Numbered from the stretch's first letter, positions 1 to 10,140 are shown. The stretch is DNA of 64,000 bases from Guadua angustifolia (GCA_036346375.1 CM070504.1:4887890-4951889), one strand, 5' to 3'. Program-made: numbers and translations. Notes: generated by a model from the sequence alone, not told the origin.

Positions 1-170
1 GTTGCCCGACCCAAATGTGATCGCAACCTCACCGCGAAGATGATGCAATCTACCCATGGAGAGACGGCCACCACACACTCTTCATGTGGCCGCACCTACA
101 AGGTAAACCTCTTGGTGTCCACACAATGAGGTAACACTACCATCTCATGCATCATTCTTTCTTTTCTTAG

Positions 171-1013
171 CACAAGGACCGTGTTGCTTCTTCCAATGGA
201 TCGACGGCCTAAGGGCGTAATTCACTGAATTTCTCTACAACTGCCACGACGCCTACCCCGCTTCGCCCGAGAAGTTCACCCGGTGGGAGAGGCCGCCAGG
301 ATATGTCCCTTTTCTAGATCGACCAGAGCGACGGGCCGGTGTGCAAGGGGCCAACCAATCGGTGAGTTTCATGCGTCATACTCTTGTTAAACTCACAAAT
401 TAGTAGTTCTAAAGTTCATCGCACACAGGAGTTCAAAAGGACACTTGCGAATGTGCTCAAGTCAAAGGAGAAACCTCCTCCAGGGCCACCCGAAAGCCCC
501 GACGTTTGCGTACATGGCCTGGAGGCAGTGGTTGATACCTGCCACGGTGATCTAGCGGACCGGAGATTCTACCGGTGCCCCTTGGCCGAGGATGAACGGT
601 GCTGGTACTTCAACTGGGTGGACCCGGAGACGTACCACCCACATCTCATGCTTCCTGCATGGGATAACTGGGGGGAGCAACCATCTCTGTGGTGCCACTA
701 CCGCCCAGAAAAGCCAGACCCCGAGTACGCCTACGGTGTTCTTCAACGACCAAAGCGGCATCTTGCATTGATCGCAGGCACGCTTCGGTTGTCCAAGGAT
801 AAGCCCAACACACACCTCCCCGCACCATATAGTGGAGTGCGAGCGAAAACAGAGCAGGCGGCGTCTCGCATGTCTCCGCTTAACGGACAACACACCGAGG
901 TGCAAGAGGTTCCTCCTCTCGAAGAAGAAGGGACAAGGGAAGCGGCCGAGGTCCGCAACCGCAACACATCCTTGACGTTCTTGCAGACCAACCGGGAACC
1001 CGGGTGGTATTAA
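171..1013 (+). pseudogene. GRF-type zinc-finger protein gene, degraded
   Basis: Two exons are readable: 171-363 (acceptor TTCTTAG, donor GTGAGT) and 429-1013 (acceptor CACACAG), joined in phase 0. Exon 171-363 encodes CCFFQWIDG, the second half of a GRF zinc finger. The next exon carries another unit with CVHG, then RRFYRCP, then CWYFNWVDP. This Cys/His and aromatic pattern is typical of the large family of grass proteins of unknown function with GRF-type, probably nucleic-acid-binding, fingers. An in-frame TAA at 218-220, shortly after the first FQWID, breaks the reading frame, so I call it a pseudogene. Any 5' part lies left of the window. The C-terminal tail is low in recognisable motifs. 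The family call is reasonably firm; loss of function rests on the single stop. Confidence 0.6.
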
Positions 1014-1718
1014 CATAGGGGACGCCGGGAATAGGGATGACATGCCCATATGGGAGGGCAGAAATCCACATAAAAAAGAAAAAAAAATTAAATGTTACAC
1101 ACCCGAGACGTACGGCATAGGCCACCCAATCGGCGCACAGGTTAGGGAGCATGCGGATCCCCATGGAGTTCTTTCATAGTAGGGATCGAGCGGTGTCCGA
1201 TAACAAATCGCAAAATTAACACGGGTTAGGTAATATGCAGAAAATGTCTTACATCATTCTGGCTGTACCCTGATAGGCGGAACGATCATTTGTTCCACCA
1301 TGACGAGCATTGCTTTACGTTAGTTAGTTAAATCAAGCAATTTAAATCCTTTGTTGTAATGCCCTTGTAATATAATCTAATCTATTGCTTATTTTCTCAT
1401 CCTGAACTTTCGGTGTATATGCCCTTATATATGTTCAACAAATAATTTAAGTGTTCATAACATGAGTTGTTGTCGACCATAAAATTTTGAAAATTCCTGT
1501 CTATGATGTTCATAACAATAAAAATTAAATTTTGAAATGTTCATAACAATCAAATTTTATTGTTTGAATTTAAAAACATTGTTAAGATCTTCAAATTATT
1601 TGAAATTTTTATGGTAATATCACTGATTTATCAGAAACCTCCATAAAAAATTTCAAAATTTTTCGACGTCGTGGTTGTCCAATTTAATTTTTATACGTGC
1701 TCGCTGATTCTACCCGCA

Positions 1719-2034
1719 AGTGCCTTTTCCGATTTTCGCAACAAATGGCCGGGGCAACGTCTGGCTATCTCGACCATACGTAAGTGGTAGCCCACATTGC
1801 GTAGGGCGCCCTTGATTTTTTCCGTATTTTTTGGACCGTGTCGACACATCATGGGCAACGAAAACCCCTTAGTGCCCACGATTTCCGTGGTTTCGTAGCC
1901 GTCAGTGCCTTTTTCGATTTTCGCAACAAAATGCCGGAGCAACGTCTGGCAATCTCGCCCATACGTAAGTGGTAGCTCGCACTGCGTAGGCCGGCCTTCA
2001 TTTATTCCGTATTTTTTAGACCGTGTCTGGCCTA
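1719..2034. repeat. Imperfect direct repeat, period about 185 bp
   Basis: Two copies of a block of about 128 bp start at about 1721 and 1906. They share TTTTCGCAACAAA, GCAACGTCTGGC, CATACGTAAGTGGTAGC and TTCCGTATTTTTT in the same order with scattered substitutions. No coding content is seen. The flanking stretch 1014-1718 is AT-rich and holds nothing I recognise. Confidence 0.75.
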
Positions 2035-2215
2035 TCCCGCGGGGCTATGAAAATACGCAAATGAGATGCGTATCACTAACGAACTAAAATAATTCTTCTC
2101 GTTTATTACATGACAAGAGTTTTTTTAGTTCTTTCCGGTTTAATATAACAATTATTGCACAAACAGTTCACAACAAAATTTACCCAAAAAATAAAAAATG
2201 TACAGTATTATCGCC

Positions 2216-2455
2216 AAACAGTTGAACGACTACTAGTCGTCGCCAAACGGTTCGGCTATTACTAGTCGTTGCCAAACAGTTTGGCGACTATATAGTAGTC
2301 GCCGAACGGTGTGGCGACAACTGCCTGACCTGGCTATTAACGGTTCAACACGCGGGATTAGGTAGTTGTCGCCAACTGGTGTGGCGACTACACGATTATC
2401 GCCAAGCCGTTTGGCGACTACCCTATTATCGCCAAACGGTTTGGCGACCGGGTAA
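2216..2455. repeat. Cluster of palindromic CGCCAAACGGTTTGGCG units
   Basis: Within 240 bp there are about six copies or variants of a roughly 20-bp palindrome of the form TCGCCAAACGGTTTGGCGA. They are separated by short spacers, often ACTA-rich. The last copy is nearly perfect; earlier ones carry one to four changes. Such arrays are known from subterminal regions of plant DNA transposons, but I cannot tie this one to a defined element end. Confidence 0.75.
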
Positions 2456-2528
2456 TATTTCTGCAATTTTTTTAATGCGAGTATTAATATCGCAATTTTG
2501 AATTAAAATAATATTATTTAAAAAAAAT

Positions 2529-2863
2529 TTGAAAGACAGATATGAAAATTTGGAAGCTATTGAATCTCTTAACATAGCACTTATCACTAGGGACCGTAAG
2601 ATGAATGCAAAGCTGCAAGAAGGCAAACATGTGCTTATAGAGGTAATATGAAGGTTTATAGTACTAAATTCGATGTGGTTACTGCATGAAACAACATGAT
2701 CGTTTTTAATTTGTAGGGATTGAGAGATATAACTGAAGATCAATCGGTTATTGGCGCCAAACAAATTGGCACTGTACTAAAGTTGTGGAACTTCAAAGAG
2801 AACCGAGAAGCCTGTATTGCAGAAGCTATGGCATATATGATGGAAGATATGAAAAAATTATAA
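2529..2863 (+). pseudogene. Fragment of a factor-of-DNA-methylation (XH domain) gene
   Basis: Two exons, 2529-2642 and 2717-2863, flank a 74-bp GT-AG intron (donor GTAATATG, acceptor TTTGTAG) in phase 0. The first encodes the end of a coiled coil with LKDRYENLEAIESLN and the RDRKMNAKLQEGK motif. The second begins GLRDI, carries IGAKQIG and then LKLWNFKENREA, and stops at TAA 2861-2863. Order and motifs match the coiled-coil/XH junction and the extreme C-terminus of plant FDM/IDN2-type proteins, which act in RNA-directed DNA methylation. Roughly 80-90 residues of the XH core are missing between IGAKQIG and LWNF, and the zf-XS and XS domains are absent. The fragment lies just inside a CACTA right end, so capture by that element is likely. 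Confidence 0.7.
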
Positions 2864-2977
2864 GATTTTCTTGGCTTGAACTAAGAAATAATGTAGTTTC
2901 TAGCTGAACACTTGTTGATATTTGTAGTATATATTTCACATTTTGTTAATGTATTGTTACATGGACTATGATATAAT

Positions 2978-3265
2978 GCTTTTTCCTCTAACTCTCTTGG
3001 CAGAAATTCCATGATTAGTATTTCATATCGAAATTTTATTCTCCTTAGATATTTATGCAATTACATTTACAAGACACAACCAATTATATATTTTGCAATA
3101 TTGCTTGGGATGCCTCAATGTATCTAGAATGTTTTGATATTGAATTGTAAAATATATAATTGGTTGTGCCTTGTAAATGTCATTGCATAAACATCTAAGG
3201 AGAATAAAATTCCAAACACCAGATATTAATCATGGAAGTTCTACCAAGAGAGTTAGGAAGAAAAA
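2978..3265. repeat. Large foldback, arms about 117 bp
   Basis: Bases 2978-3095 are the imperfect reverse complement of 3149-3265. Both arms contain CTAACTCTCTTGG, ATTTTATTCTCCTTAGAT and ACAACCAATTATATATTTT in mirrored order. The loop is about 50 bp. A transcript would form a long, mismatched hairpin. It abuts the subterminal repeats of the CACTA end. Confidence 0.85.
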
Positions 3266-3267
3266 CC

Positions 3268-3606
3268 ATGTCACAGACAATTCTATTTAAAAACCGCCTG
3301 TGATATCTTATCACAAACGGTTCTAATTAAAAACCATCTGCGATTACTTATCATCAGAGATGGTTCTATCGTAGAACCGTCTAAGACAAATGATCATCAC
3401 AAACGGTTCATAGATAGAACCGTCTAGGACAAATAATTATCACAGACGGTTCGTAGATAGAGCCATCTCTGATATTAGTTTTATTGGCTATTCGGAAACC
3501 GTCTTTGATGTGCCTTCTTATCACTGACATATTTTTACAAACGGTTCACAAAACCGTTAGTGATGAGGTTTCCGAACCATCTGTAATGAGCTTTTGTGTA
3601 GTAGTG
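3268..3606. mobile_element. CACTA (En/Spm-type) transposon, right terminus
   Basis: The block contains about eight copies of a subterminal motif like TCACAGACGGTTC / GAACCGTCTGTGA in both orientations. It ends in TGTGTAGTAGTG, the reverse complement of the CACTACTACA terminus of CACTA transposons. The same subterminal motif occurs in the complete CACTA element at 48674-50501. No CACTACTA left terminus was found upstream in the window, so the left boundary is unknown. Confidence 0.8.
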
Positions 3607-3609
3607 ATG

Positions 3610-3965
3610 TTGGAATTTGTATACAGATCCAACTTCTAATTTTTATTTATTTATTACTAAGAGTTTTAGTTTTTTATTATATTTGACCTGGACTCTTTCT
3701 TCTTAAGAGGTGCTTTCATGCTTTTACAGTTATACAAATATTAAAACATAAATAAATAGTAGATGACGATTACTTACTTTCTTACTTACTTCAAGATTTG
3801 TGATATTTTGTTATTCTGAATTTTAGTTTTTAGATTGGAATTCATATGCAATTCTAACTACTAATTTTCATTTAATTTTTATTCTGAATTTTAGTTTATT
3901 TTGATGTTCTATAGAAATCATATTGCTAATTATCTTTTTATTTTTTATTCTGTTTCTTTTTTGTT
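3610..3965. repeat. AT-rich degenerate repeat related to the 40-kb array
   Basis: Words such as GTATACAGATCCAA, TTCATATG, TTTATTCTGAATTTTAG and TTTTGATGTTC recur here and again, many times, at 40200-40870. No ORF or element end is recognised. Confidence 0.5.
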
Positions 3966-3981
3966 TTTAGATAGATAGATG

Positions 3982-4341
3982 CAGGGTTCACAAAACCAAC
4001 GAAAACCGCGGTTTTTGACCTTACCGCTCTGATTCGATATCCAAAACCGCTCGGTAAACCGGTTTAATTAAAAAAAATTCAAAAAATTTTGAAAAAAAAT
4101 ATATGTTCAAAAACCGTCGAAAAACTACGGTTTTCGTTGAAAATAGCTTAAAAACCATTTTTAAAGAACATTCAATTTGTCGGGTCGGTTTTCGGTGAAA
4201 ACGATTTTTGATTTTTTTGAATTTGTTTCAAATTTTTTTGATTTCTTAACCCTTCGGTTTTTGACGGTTTTTGAGCGGTTTTTGCGATTTTCATACCATA
4301 AATTTCGAACTGGTTTTTAAATTTTGGTTTTTAAAACCCTG
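3982..4341. mobile_element. hAT-type MITE, copy 1
   Basis: The 360-bp element begins CAGGGTTCACAAAACC and ends GGTTTTTAAAACCCTG, forming terminal inverted repeats. It is flanked on both sides by the 8-bp target-site duplication GATAGATG (3974-3981 and 4342-4349). CAGGG ends with 8-bp TSDs are the hallmark of hAT-superfamily elements. There is no coding capacity. The interior is rich in AACCG/CGGTTTTT words. Confidence 0.85.
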
Positions 4342-4435
4342 GATAGATGACTCCTTAGGTTGTACGTGCGATGGGCTATGAATTTATCACTGACATATTT
4401 TATCACTGACATATTTGTTTTTAGATAGATAGATG

Positions 4436-4787
4436 CAGGGTTCACAAAACCAACGAAAACCGCGGTTTTTGATCTTACCGCTCTGATTCGAGATCCAAAA
4501 CCGCTCGGTAAACCGGTTTAATTCAAAAAAATTTGAAAAAAAATTATATGTTCGAAAACCGTCGAAAAACCACAGTTTTCGTTGAAAACAGCTTAAAAAC
4601 CATTTTTAAAGAACATTCAATTTGTCGGGTCGGTTTTCGGTGAAAACGATTTTCGATTTTTTTTGAATTTGTTTCAAATTTTTTTGATTTCTTAACCCTT
4701 CGGTTTTTGACGGTTTTTGAGCGGTTTTTGCGATTTTTGTACCATAAATTTCGAACTGGTTTTTAAATTTTGGTTTTTAAAACCCTG
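4436..4787. mobile_element. hAT-type MITE, copy 2 (duplicated with flanks)
   Basis: This is a 352-bp copy of the element at 3982 with the same ends and the same GATAGATG duplication (4428-4435 and 4788-4795). It arose with the 454-bp segmental duplication. Confidence 0.85.
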
Positions 4788-4834
4788 GATAGATGACTCC
4801 TTAGGTTGTACGTGCGATGGGCTATGAATTTATA

Positions 4835-6000
4835 TTACGAGAAGGCTATAGCACTGTTATTATAGGATGAACGGTGGGTTTCAAGATGGACAGTGTGTTG
4901 ATAAAATGAACCCGACAACACCGAACAGGAGACAACCCAGGCAAACGTCAGCTCCGTGAAGCGGCCAGAGTATTTTAAAGCACGCTGTCCAGAAGGAACT
5001 CTTATCTCCTCAGTATCACGTACTTGACCGACCCAAGGTCCCAAGGGCCAAATAGAACCAGAACAAGTCCAAATGGCACAGGATTGACTATGATGTGTTT
5101 GGTTGATGAGATAAAGTTAGATAGAATGGAATGGTAGTATATTATTTGGTTTTTATTGTATTTAATAAATAGAATGATTTAGTATCTTTAGAAAATATTT
5201 TTAAAATTTATATCTCACTATCTAGAATGATGATTTTATTTAAACAGTTAAATGTATAGATGACTTTTTTTTTCTTTAAACATTTGATACGCGTTCCACT
5301 CGATAGAAGCTATCTGGGTGACGTCGGAAGCTGCCGTGCGCCAGCCCCAGCCGCCTCGTCCGTCCACTCCCGCGTGTGCGTCCCGTAGTGGGTTGCGGCC
5401 TTCGATCTCGACCGCGACCCCTTCCCTCGCTATTTCTACCACGGCCCCGCTCCTCCTCCTCTCCCACCACGCGCGTTTGCTTTGCTTTGCCCTCTCCGCC
5501 ACTCCTTTGTTTCGACCTCTCCTGCTGGATTCCAACCCAGACTGAAAGATACCAGCACTGTTGCATGGGCGGGTTCTTGGTCTCCTCTGCAATCTTGGCT
5601 CGATAGGTAATGGCCTCCTCCCCTCTTCGATCTTTTCTCGTCCTATCTCCGGACTCCTATCCTCGGTACTAATCGTGACGTGCTGAGACGGTGCTTAGTA
5701 ATCTGACGACGCCTTTTCTTGCTGCATGCAGCGCTAGCTGGTGGCCGCGCGCGACGGCTTCCCCAGTTCTGCGATCACTCTGGCCTTCTCCACCGCACCG
5801 CCGCACGGCGTCTTAACCGACGCGCGGGCAAGGGAGGATGCAGGCACCGTTCCTATCTCCGCTTTTCTCCGTCGGAAGGGTTCTCCCATAGACAACGGCT
5901 AAGGAAATCCGACGCCGGTCTGGCTGCTTCTCCTACCTACTCCTTGCAAAAAAGTCTTCAGAAGAAATTTTTTTGAAGAAGTGCGGTGTGACTGTCCGAG
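4835..6000 (+). promoter_or_regulatory. Presumed promoter and 5' UTR of the LRR gene
   Basis: No gene is recognised here. Base composition shifts from AT-rich to GC-rich at about 5300, as expected near a grass transcription start. A candidate 5'-UTR intron runs from the donor after CTCGATAG (GT at 5607) to the acceptor GCATGCAG ending at 5731. The transcription start cannot be read from the sequence. Short ORFs in this stretch look like chance products of GC-rich DNA. Confidence 0.35.
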
Positions 6001-9000
6001 ATGGCCAAGATCAGCTGCTTCTCTGCTCTGCTCCGTGGCAAGAGGAAGAAATCAAAGGTCAGTGGTGGCCTCAGTTTTCTCTGGCGAATTTTGGTATAGT
6101 ACTTTTGAAAAGATAATGAGTCTCTGCATGGGCATCCATGGCATGATTGCAGGATATGGGCAATGTTTCTTACGCCAAAAAGGCTAATGGAAACGACTGT
6201 CCAAAGGTGAAACCAGTGGAGTTCATGGACAGGATGGACACCGCCGTCATCGTCAAAGGCAGTGACAATACCCCAGCATGCGATACAAAGGTTGTCGCTG
6301 ACACAGCCGCCAAGTTGGCCTACCAAGACCGGGACGAGAACGACGACAAGGCCTCGATAAAGAGGGGCCTGTCTGACGTCGACCTCGTCGGGGGCGCAGG
6401 CTCATCCGGTGACAACAATCACGGCGCCGACAAGGATGCTATCAGCGCCACACCCGACGATAGCGAGTCCGGACTTGGCCGCATGGTGCCGGCCGCGTCA
6501 TCGAGGCTGGAACGCTCGTGCTCCAACATCGAGACGGCGAGGTCTGTCTCGAAAGCGTTCGACCTGCTGCCGGCGAAGTCACGCTCTTACGATGACCTCA
6601 GGACCTTGCCCGTCGGAAGCTTGACCCACCCCAACGGCGCGCCGGACGCCAGCCCGACGTCGTCCGTGAAGACGTCGTGCACCGCCGACCGCGTCATGCT
6701 GAAGAAGCGGTCCTCGAGCCAGGTGCTCCCGTCCCGGAGCCGGAAGCTGTGGTGGAGGCTGTTCCTGTGGAGCCACCGGAACCTGCACCGGCCGGGGGCG
6801 ACCATTCCAACGCTGCCACCGACGGACACAGACGACGTGACCCATCAGCACGACGGGTACACGTCCGACACGCTCGATGCGGGCACCGCCATGCCGGACG
6901 CCAAGAAAAAGGAGGTCGCCGTAGAGGAAGAACCGATTCCGAACCAGTGGGTCGCGTTCTCGGCCGAGGCCTCGTCTTTGGATCGGGTCAGCGCGTGGGT
7001 GAACAGCCTCGGTAACGGCTCGTTCCACGTCGAAGAGGAGGAGGACATCACGGAACCCGAAGATGGCGCGGTTCGCCCGCATTGCCCTGAGATCGCGGAG
7101 TCGTCGTCGGGGGCCAAGGGCCACGCGCAAGCGCGGCGGCGCACGGCGGACGAGGTCATCCAGGCGAACAGCATCATACAGACGCTCAACACGTTCTCGG
7201 CCGTGGCGCACATATCGGGCATGGGGCTCAAGGCCATCCCGATGATCTCGGCGTTCTCGAGCCTCCGGGCAGTCAATCTGTCTGCCAACTTCATCGGTAA
7301 ATTCTACTCGTGCTTGGCAGTACCACACAGGTACATGCATGTAAATTCCATATATATTTCTTGGGCTAATGTACGTATTCTCTTTGCAGTTTATATCTCC
7401 CCTGGATCGTTGCCCAAGGGCCTGCACTCGCTCGATCTGTCGAGAAACAAGATTGCTACCATCGAGGGGCTGCGGGAACTGACGAGGCTGCGCGTGCTCA
7501 ATCTCAGCTACAACCGGATTTCGCGGATCGGACATGGTAAGCATCTCTTGGCAGTGCACCATTATGCGTTCCTTTCATCAGTTATTTTGACTGTAATTTA
7601 AGTACATACTAGCCATGTGTCCGTGCGTTATAACGAAAACTCAATTTACGATAAAAAGTTTATTTGCAAAGAGCACTAACAGTGGCAAAGGTAGGTAATT
7701 AAAAAACAGTGGTAAATGTGGGTAATTTTGATGAAGTGACGTGGGCAAAGGTAGGTAATTAAAGAGCAGTGGCAAAGGTGGGTAATTTTGATGAAGTGAT
7801 GTGGGCAAAGGTGGGTAATTAAAGAGTAGTGGTAAAGGTGAGTAATTTTGATGAAGTGACGTGGGAAGAAACTCTCACTTTATATAGTAGAGATTCCGGT
7901 GAAAACTAGTTTGAAGTTACTGAGCAATGTATCTGTGTCCTCCTGGATCTATCGCATTAGTGGTCAGAACTTGGTCCGTGCTAAGTAGTAGGTTGGTCCA
8001 AAGTACAGACTTTAGTGGTGGTACACTGTACACAGTAATTGAACAAGGAAAAGTCCTGTCATCATGTGAGATGGAAAAGAACTTTAACACTTTCGGCTCG
8101 TTGTAAGTTGTAACACTCAAGATCCAAGGGTTATGTGTTTCATCTGGTTACCAGCAAACGCCAGATAGGGCGCCAGTACCACATGGATCAGATATCCGAT
8201 TTAGACATCTCGCATTCTTACTTTTTTGCTTCATAAACTTTGACGATCCTCGTGACTGCGTCCCGTACTCCATATGCTAGCATGTTCAGTCGTCAGACCT
8301 TGGGGATCGAGTGGATCTATGTCAGCTTTGCTCACCCCTAGAAACAGATGTGCATGACTGTGTGCCACATCGGTGAGCTGGCTGGTCCACCCACTGGCCC
8401 TTTATGACCTCATTTCTGTCCGGCACCCATGAGGAGCTGTCCATGTTTGTTGCTAACACTGCAAAATACTATCGCGCCAAGCTTTCACCAACATGGTTGG
8501 ACTTCGCATACATGCTAGATTAGCAGAATCTCACTCTTGTAAATGACTCTTGTAAATGTACTGCGATCAATGTGAATAAAAAACAACCGACCAATGTGCG
8601 TTTTCCTTCGTAAATTCAGGCCTGTCGAGCTGCACGGCGATCAGGGAGCTCTACCTCGCCGGGAACAAGATCAGCGACGTCGAGGGGCTCCACCGCCTGC
8701 TGAAGCTCGCGGTCCTGGACCTGAGCTTCAACAAGATCACCACAACCAAGGCCCTCGGCCAGCTTGTGGCCAACTACAACTCTCTGAGGGCTCTCAACCT
8801 CCTCGGGAACCCGGTCCAGACCAACATCGGCGACGACACGCTCCGCAAGGCGGTGTCGGGCCTCCTCCCGCGGCTGGAGTACCTGAACAAGCAGGCTGTG
8901 AAGCCGCAGCGCGCGCGTGAGGTGGCCAAGGACAGTGTCGCCAAGGCGGCCCTCGGTAACAGCGGGTGGAGCTCGCGCAGGCGGGTGTCTCGGCGGCTGA

Positions 9001-9116
9001 GCCAGAGCCCCGGCTCGTCGGTGAAGGGCCGGGGGAGGGAAGGGAGCAGCAACCACAGGAGCGGCAGGAGCAGGTCCAAGGGCAGGGCTCAGAGCTCGAG
9101 CCTCACAAGGAGGTGA
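6001..9116 (+). CDS. Leucine-rich-repeat protein, SDS22 / outer-arm dynein light chain 1-like
   Basis: Four exons, 6001-6057, 6153-7296, 7390-7536 and 8620-9116, have GT-AG introns and consistent phases and give 614 residues ending at TGA 9114-9116. The start MAKISCFSALLRGKRKKSK is short and basic, as in the plant family. About 340 residues follow that are rich in Ser, Asp and Lys and probably disordered. From about residue 360 come five or six SDS22-type leucine-rich repeats (LRAVNLSANFI, LHSLDLSRNKI, LRVLNLSYNRI, IRELYLAGNKI, LAVLDLSFNKI, LRALNLLGNPV). An LRR cap with KPQRAREVAKDSVAKAA follows, then a basic Ser/Arg tail. Land-plant homologues are annotated as outer arm dynein light chain 1 proteins, although flowering plants lack dynein. 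A scaffold or PP1-regulatory role is inference. The gene looks intact. Intron 3 (1083 bp) carries a minisatellite. Confidence 0.92.
7681..7864. repeat. 60-bp minisatellite in LRR gene intron 3
   Basis: Three head-to-tail units of 60 bp start at 7681, 7741 and 7801. Each contains two sub-units of the form GGCAAAGGT(A/G)GGTAATT and ends TTTTGATGAAGTGA. The array lies inside a probable short transposon whose left part reads CATACTAGCCATGTGTCC (from about 7603) and whose right part ends near TATATAGTAGAGATT (about 7894). These ends resemble a common, unclassified grass intron/intergenic repeat. Confidence 0.85.
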
Positions 9117-9736
9117 GGCAATTAACCGTGTCATATTGACATCGGAGGGAAATGCCATGTGTTTAAACTGCAATGTTGTGAGTTCAATAATGCACATTCC
9201 TCGTGGGCTTTCGATTTGAGAGAAACTTGCAAAAGAAGTGTATTTCAAGCGTTTCCTGAATATTTTGGTATCCTTCAAGAAAGCAGAGACGTGCAAGTAG
9301 GAGATACATGCATATTGCGAGATCGAAGGTCCAAATGTTTAATTTGATTTGGGAGAAAAGAACGAAAACGAGGTCATCGTTTGCTCGAACTTTTGCGCAT
9401 CCATTAGACCATTACTAAGCTAACGGTGGCTGGCAACTCTCTTCTTACCATCCTATATTTTTCGGCACTACAATGCTGATTCTATAGAGGTATCCTTCAC
9501 CTTTGGAACATACTAGGTAGAAAAGCGCGCTACGTTGCGCCGGTTGAATTTCGATAGCATGTGCTCGGAAAAATAAACTTTTTTTATTTTCGCAAAACCA
9601 CCAACCGGTCAAAAATAGTCCAGAGGGAAAAGGGGAAAAAATTATCAGAGATGACAACATTCTTTTGTCGAGCCTAATACTCTACGTGTTCACTGTAAGT
9701 TGATACAAACCTTCGATGAATCCGTGTTTTTTTTGT
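9117..9736. other. LRR gene 3' flank, no gene seen
   Basis: The presumed 3' UTR is followed by a repeat-like start, ACTAGGTAGAAAAGCGCG (about 9512), which leads into the tandem repeat at 9737. No coding content is recognised. Confidence 0.4.
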
Positions 9737-10140
9737 GACGAAAACATTGTTTTCGTTTTTTTTGGGTGCTGAAAACATTTTTTTCGGGTTTTTTTGTTGC
9801 GTTTGTTAAAAAAAATGGGTCGTTAAGACCCACCTGCGAATCCGCGGGACGAAAACATTGTTTCCGTTTTTTTGGGTGTCGAAAATATTTTTTCCGGTTT
9901 TTTTTGTTGCGTTTGCTAAAAAAAATGGGTCGTTAGGACCCACCGTCGAATCCACGGGTCGCTATAAATCTGCAGACGAATCTACATTTTTTTTAAAAAA
10001 ACCCGCGGCTACGATCCGTTGGCAAATACATAAGTTGCTATAAAACTTTGATGAATATGCGTTTTTTTGGTGACGAAAACATTTCTTTCGGGTTTTTTGG
10101 GTGGCGAAAAAATTGTTTCCGGGTTTTTCTGGTGGCGAAA
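9737..10140. repeat. Tandem repeat, about 111 bp period, GACGAAAACATT units
   Basis: Units start at 9737 and 9848. They share GACGAAAACATTGTTT, GTTGCGTTTG, a run of A and GGGTCGTTA(A/G)GACCCACC. A partial, more diverged unit starts at about 10072. Each unit contains the near-palindrome GGGTCGTTAGGACCC. This is probably the interior of a transposon; ends are not defined. From 10141 to 10769 nothing else is recognised apart from A-rich runs. Confidence 0.7.

Larger units (their letters stand above)
3961..4834. repeat. Tandem duplication, 454-bp period, containing a MITE
   Basis: The segment 3961-4387 is repeated at 4415-4834 with few changes. Each copy contains a hAT-type MITE plus the same flanks, including both 8-bp target-site duplications and the trailing GACTCCTTAGGTTG. 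Because the flanks are duplicated too, this is a segmental duplication, not two insertions. The short spacer repeats TATCACTGACATATTT. Confidence 0.9.

Noticed and set aside
1..102. Possible earlier exon of the GRF gene with donor GTAAAC
   Set aside because: The phase needed by the following exon gives a stop codon in this segment, so I could not support it.
2090..2220. Left end for the CACTA element whose right end is at 3606
   Set aside because: No CACTACTA-type terminus or matching 3-bp duplication was found upstream in the window.
3268..3606. CRISPR-like array
   Set aside because: The regularly repeated motif is a set of inverted CACTA subterminal repeats in a plant genome with variable spacing; no cas genes and no prokaryotic context.
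5248..5606. Open frames near the LRR gene promoter
   Set aside because: Arg/Gly/Pro-rich on both strands, no motif, and located where a 5' UTR is expected.
6579..7562. 327-codon minus-strand frame antisense to the LRR gene
   Set aside because: Arg/Pro-rich shadow of the GC-rich sense exon with no domain; it crosses the sense introns.
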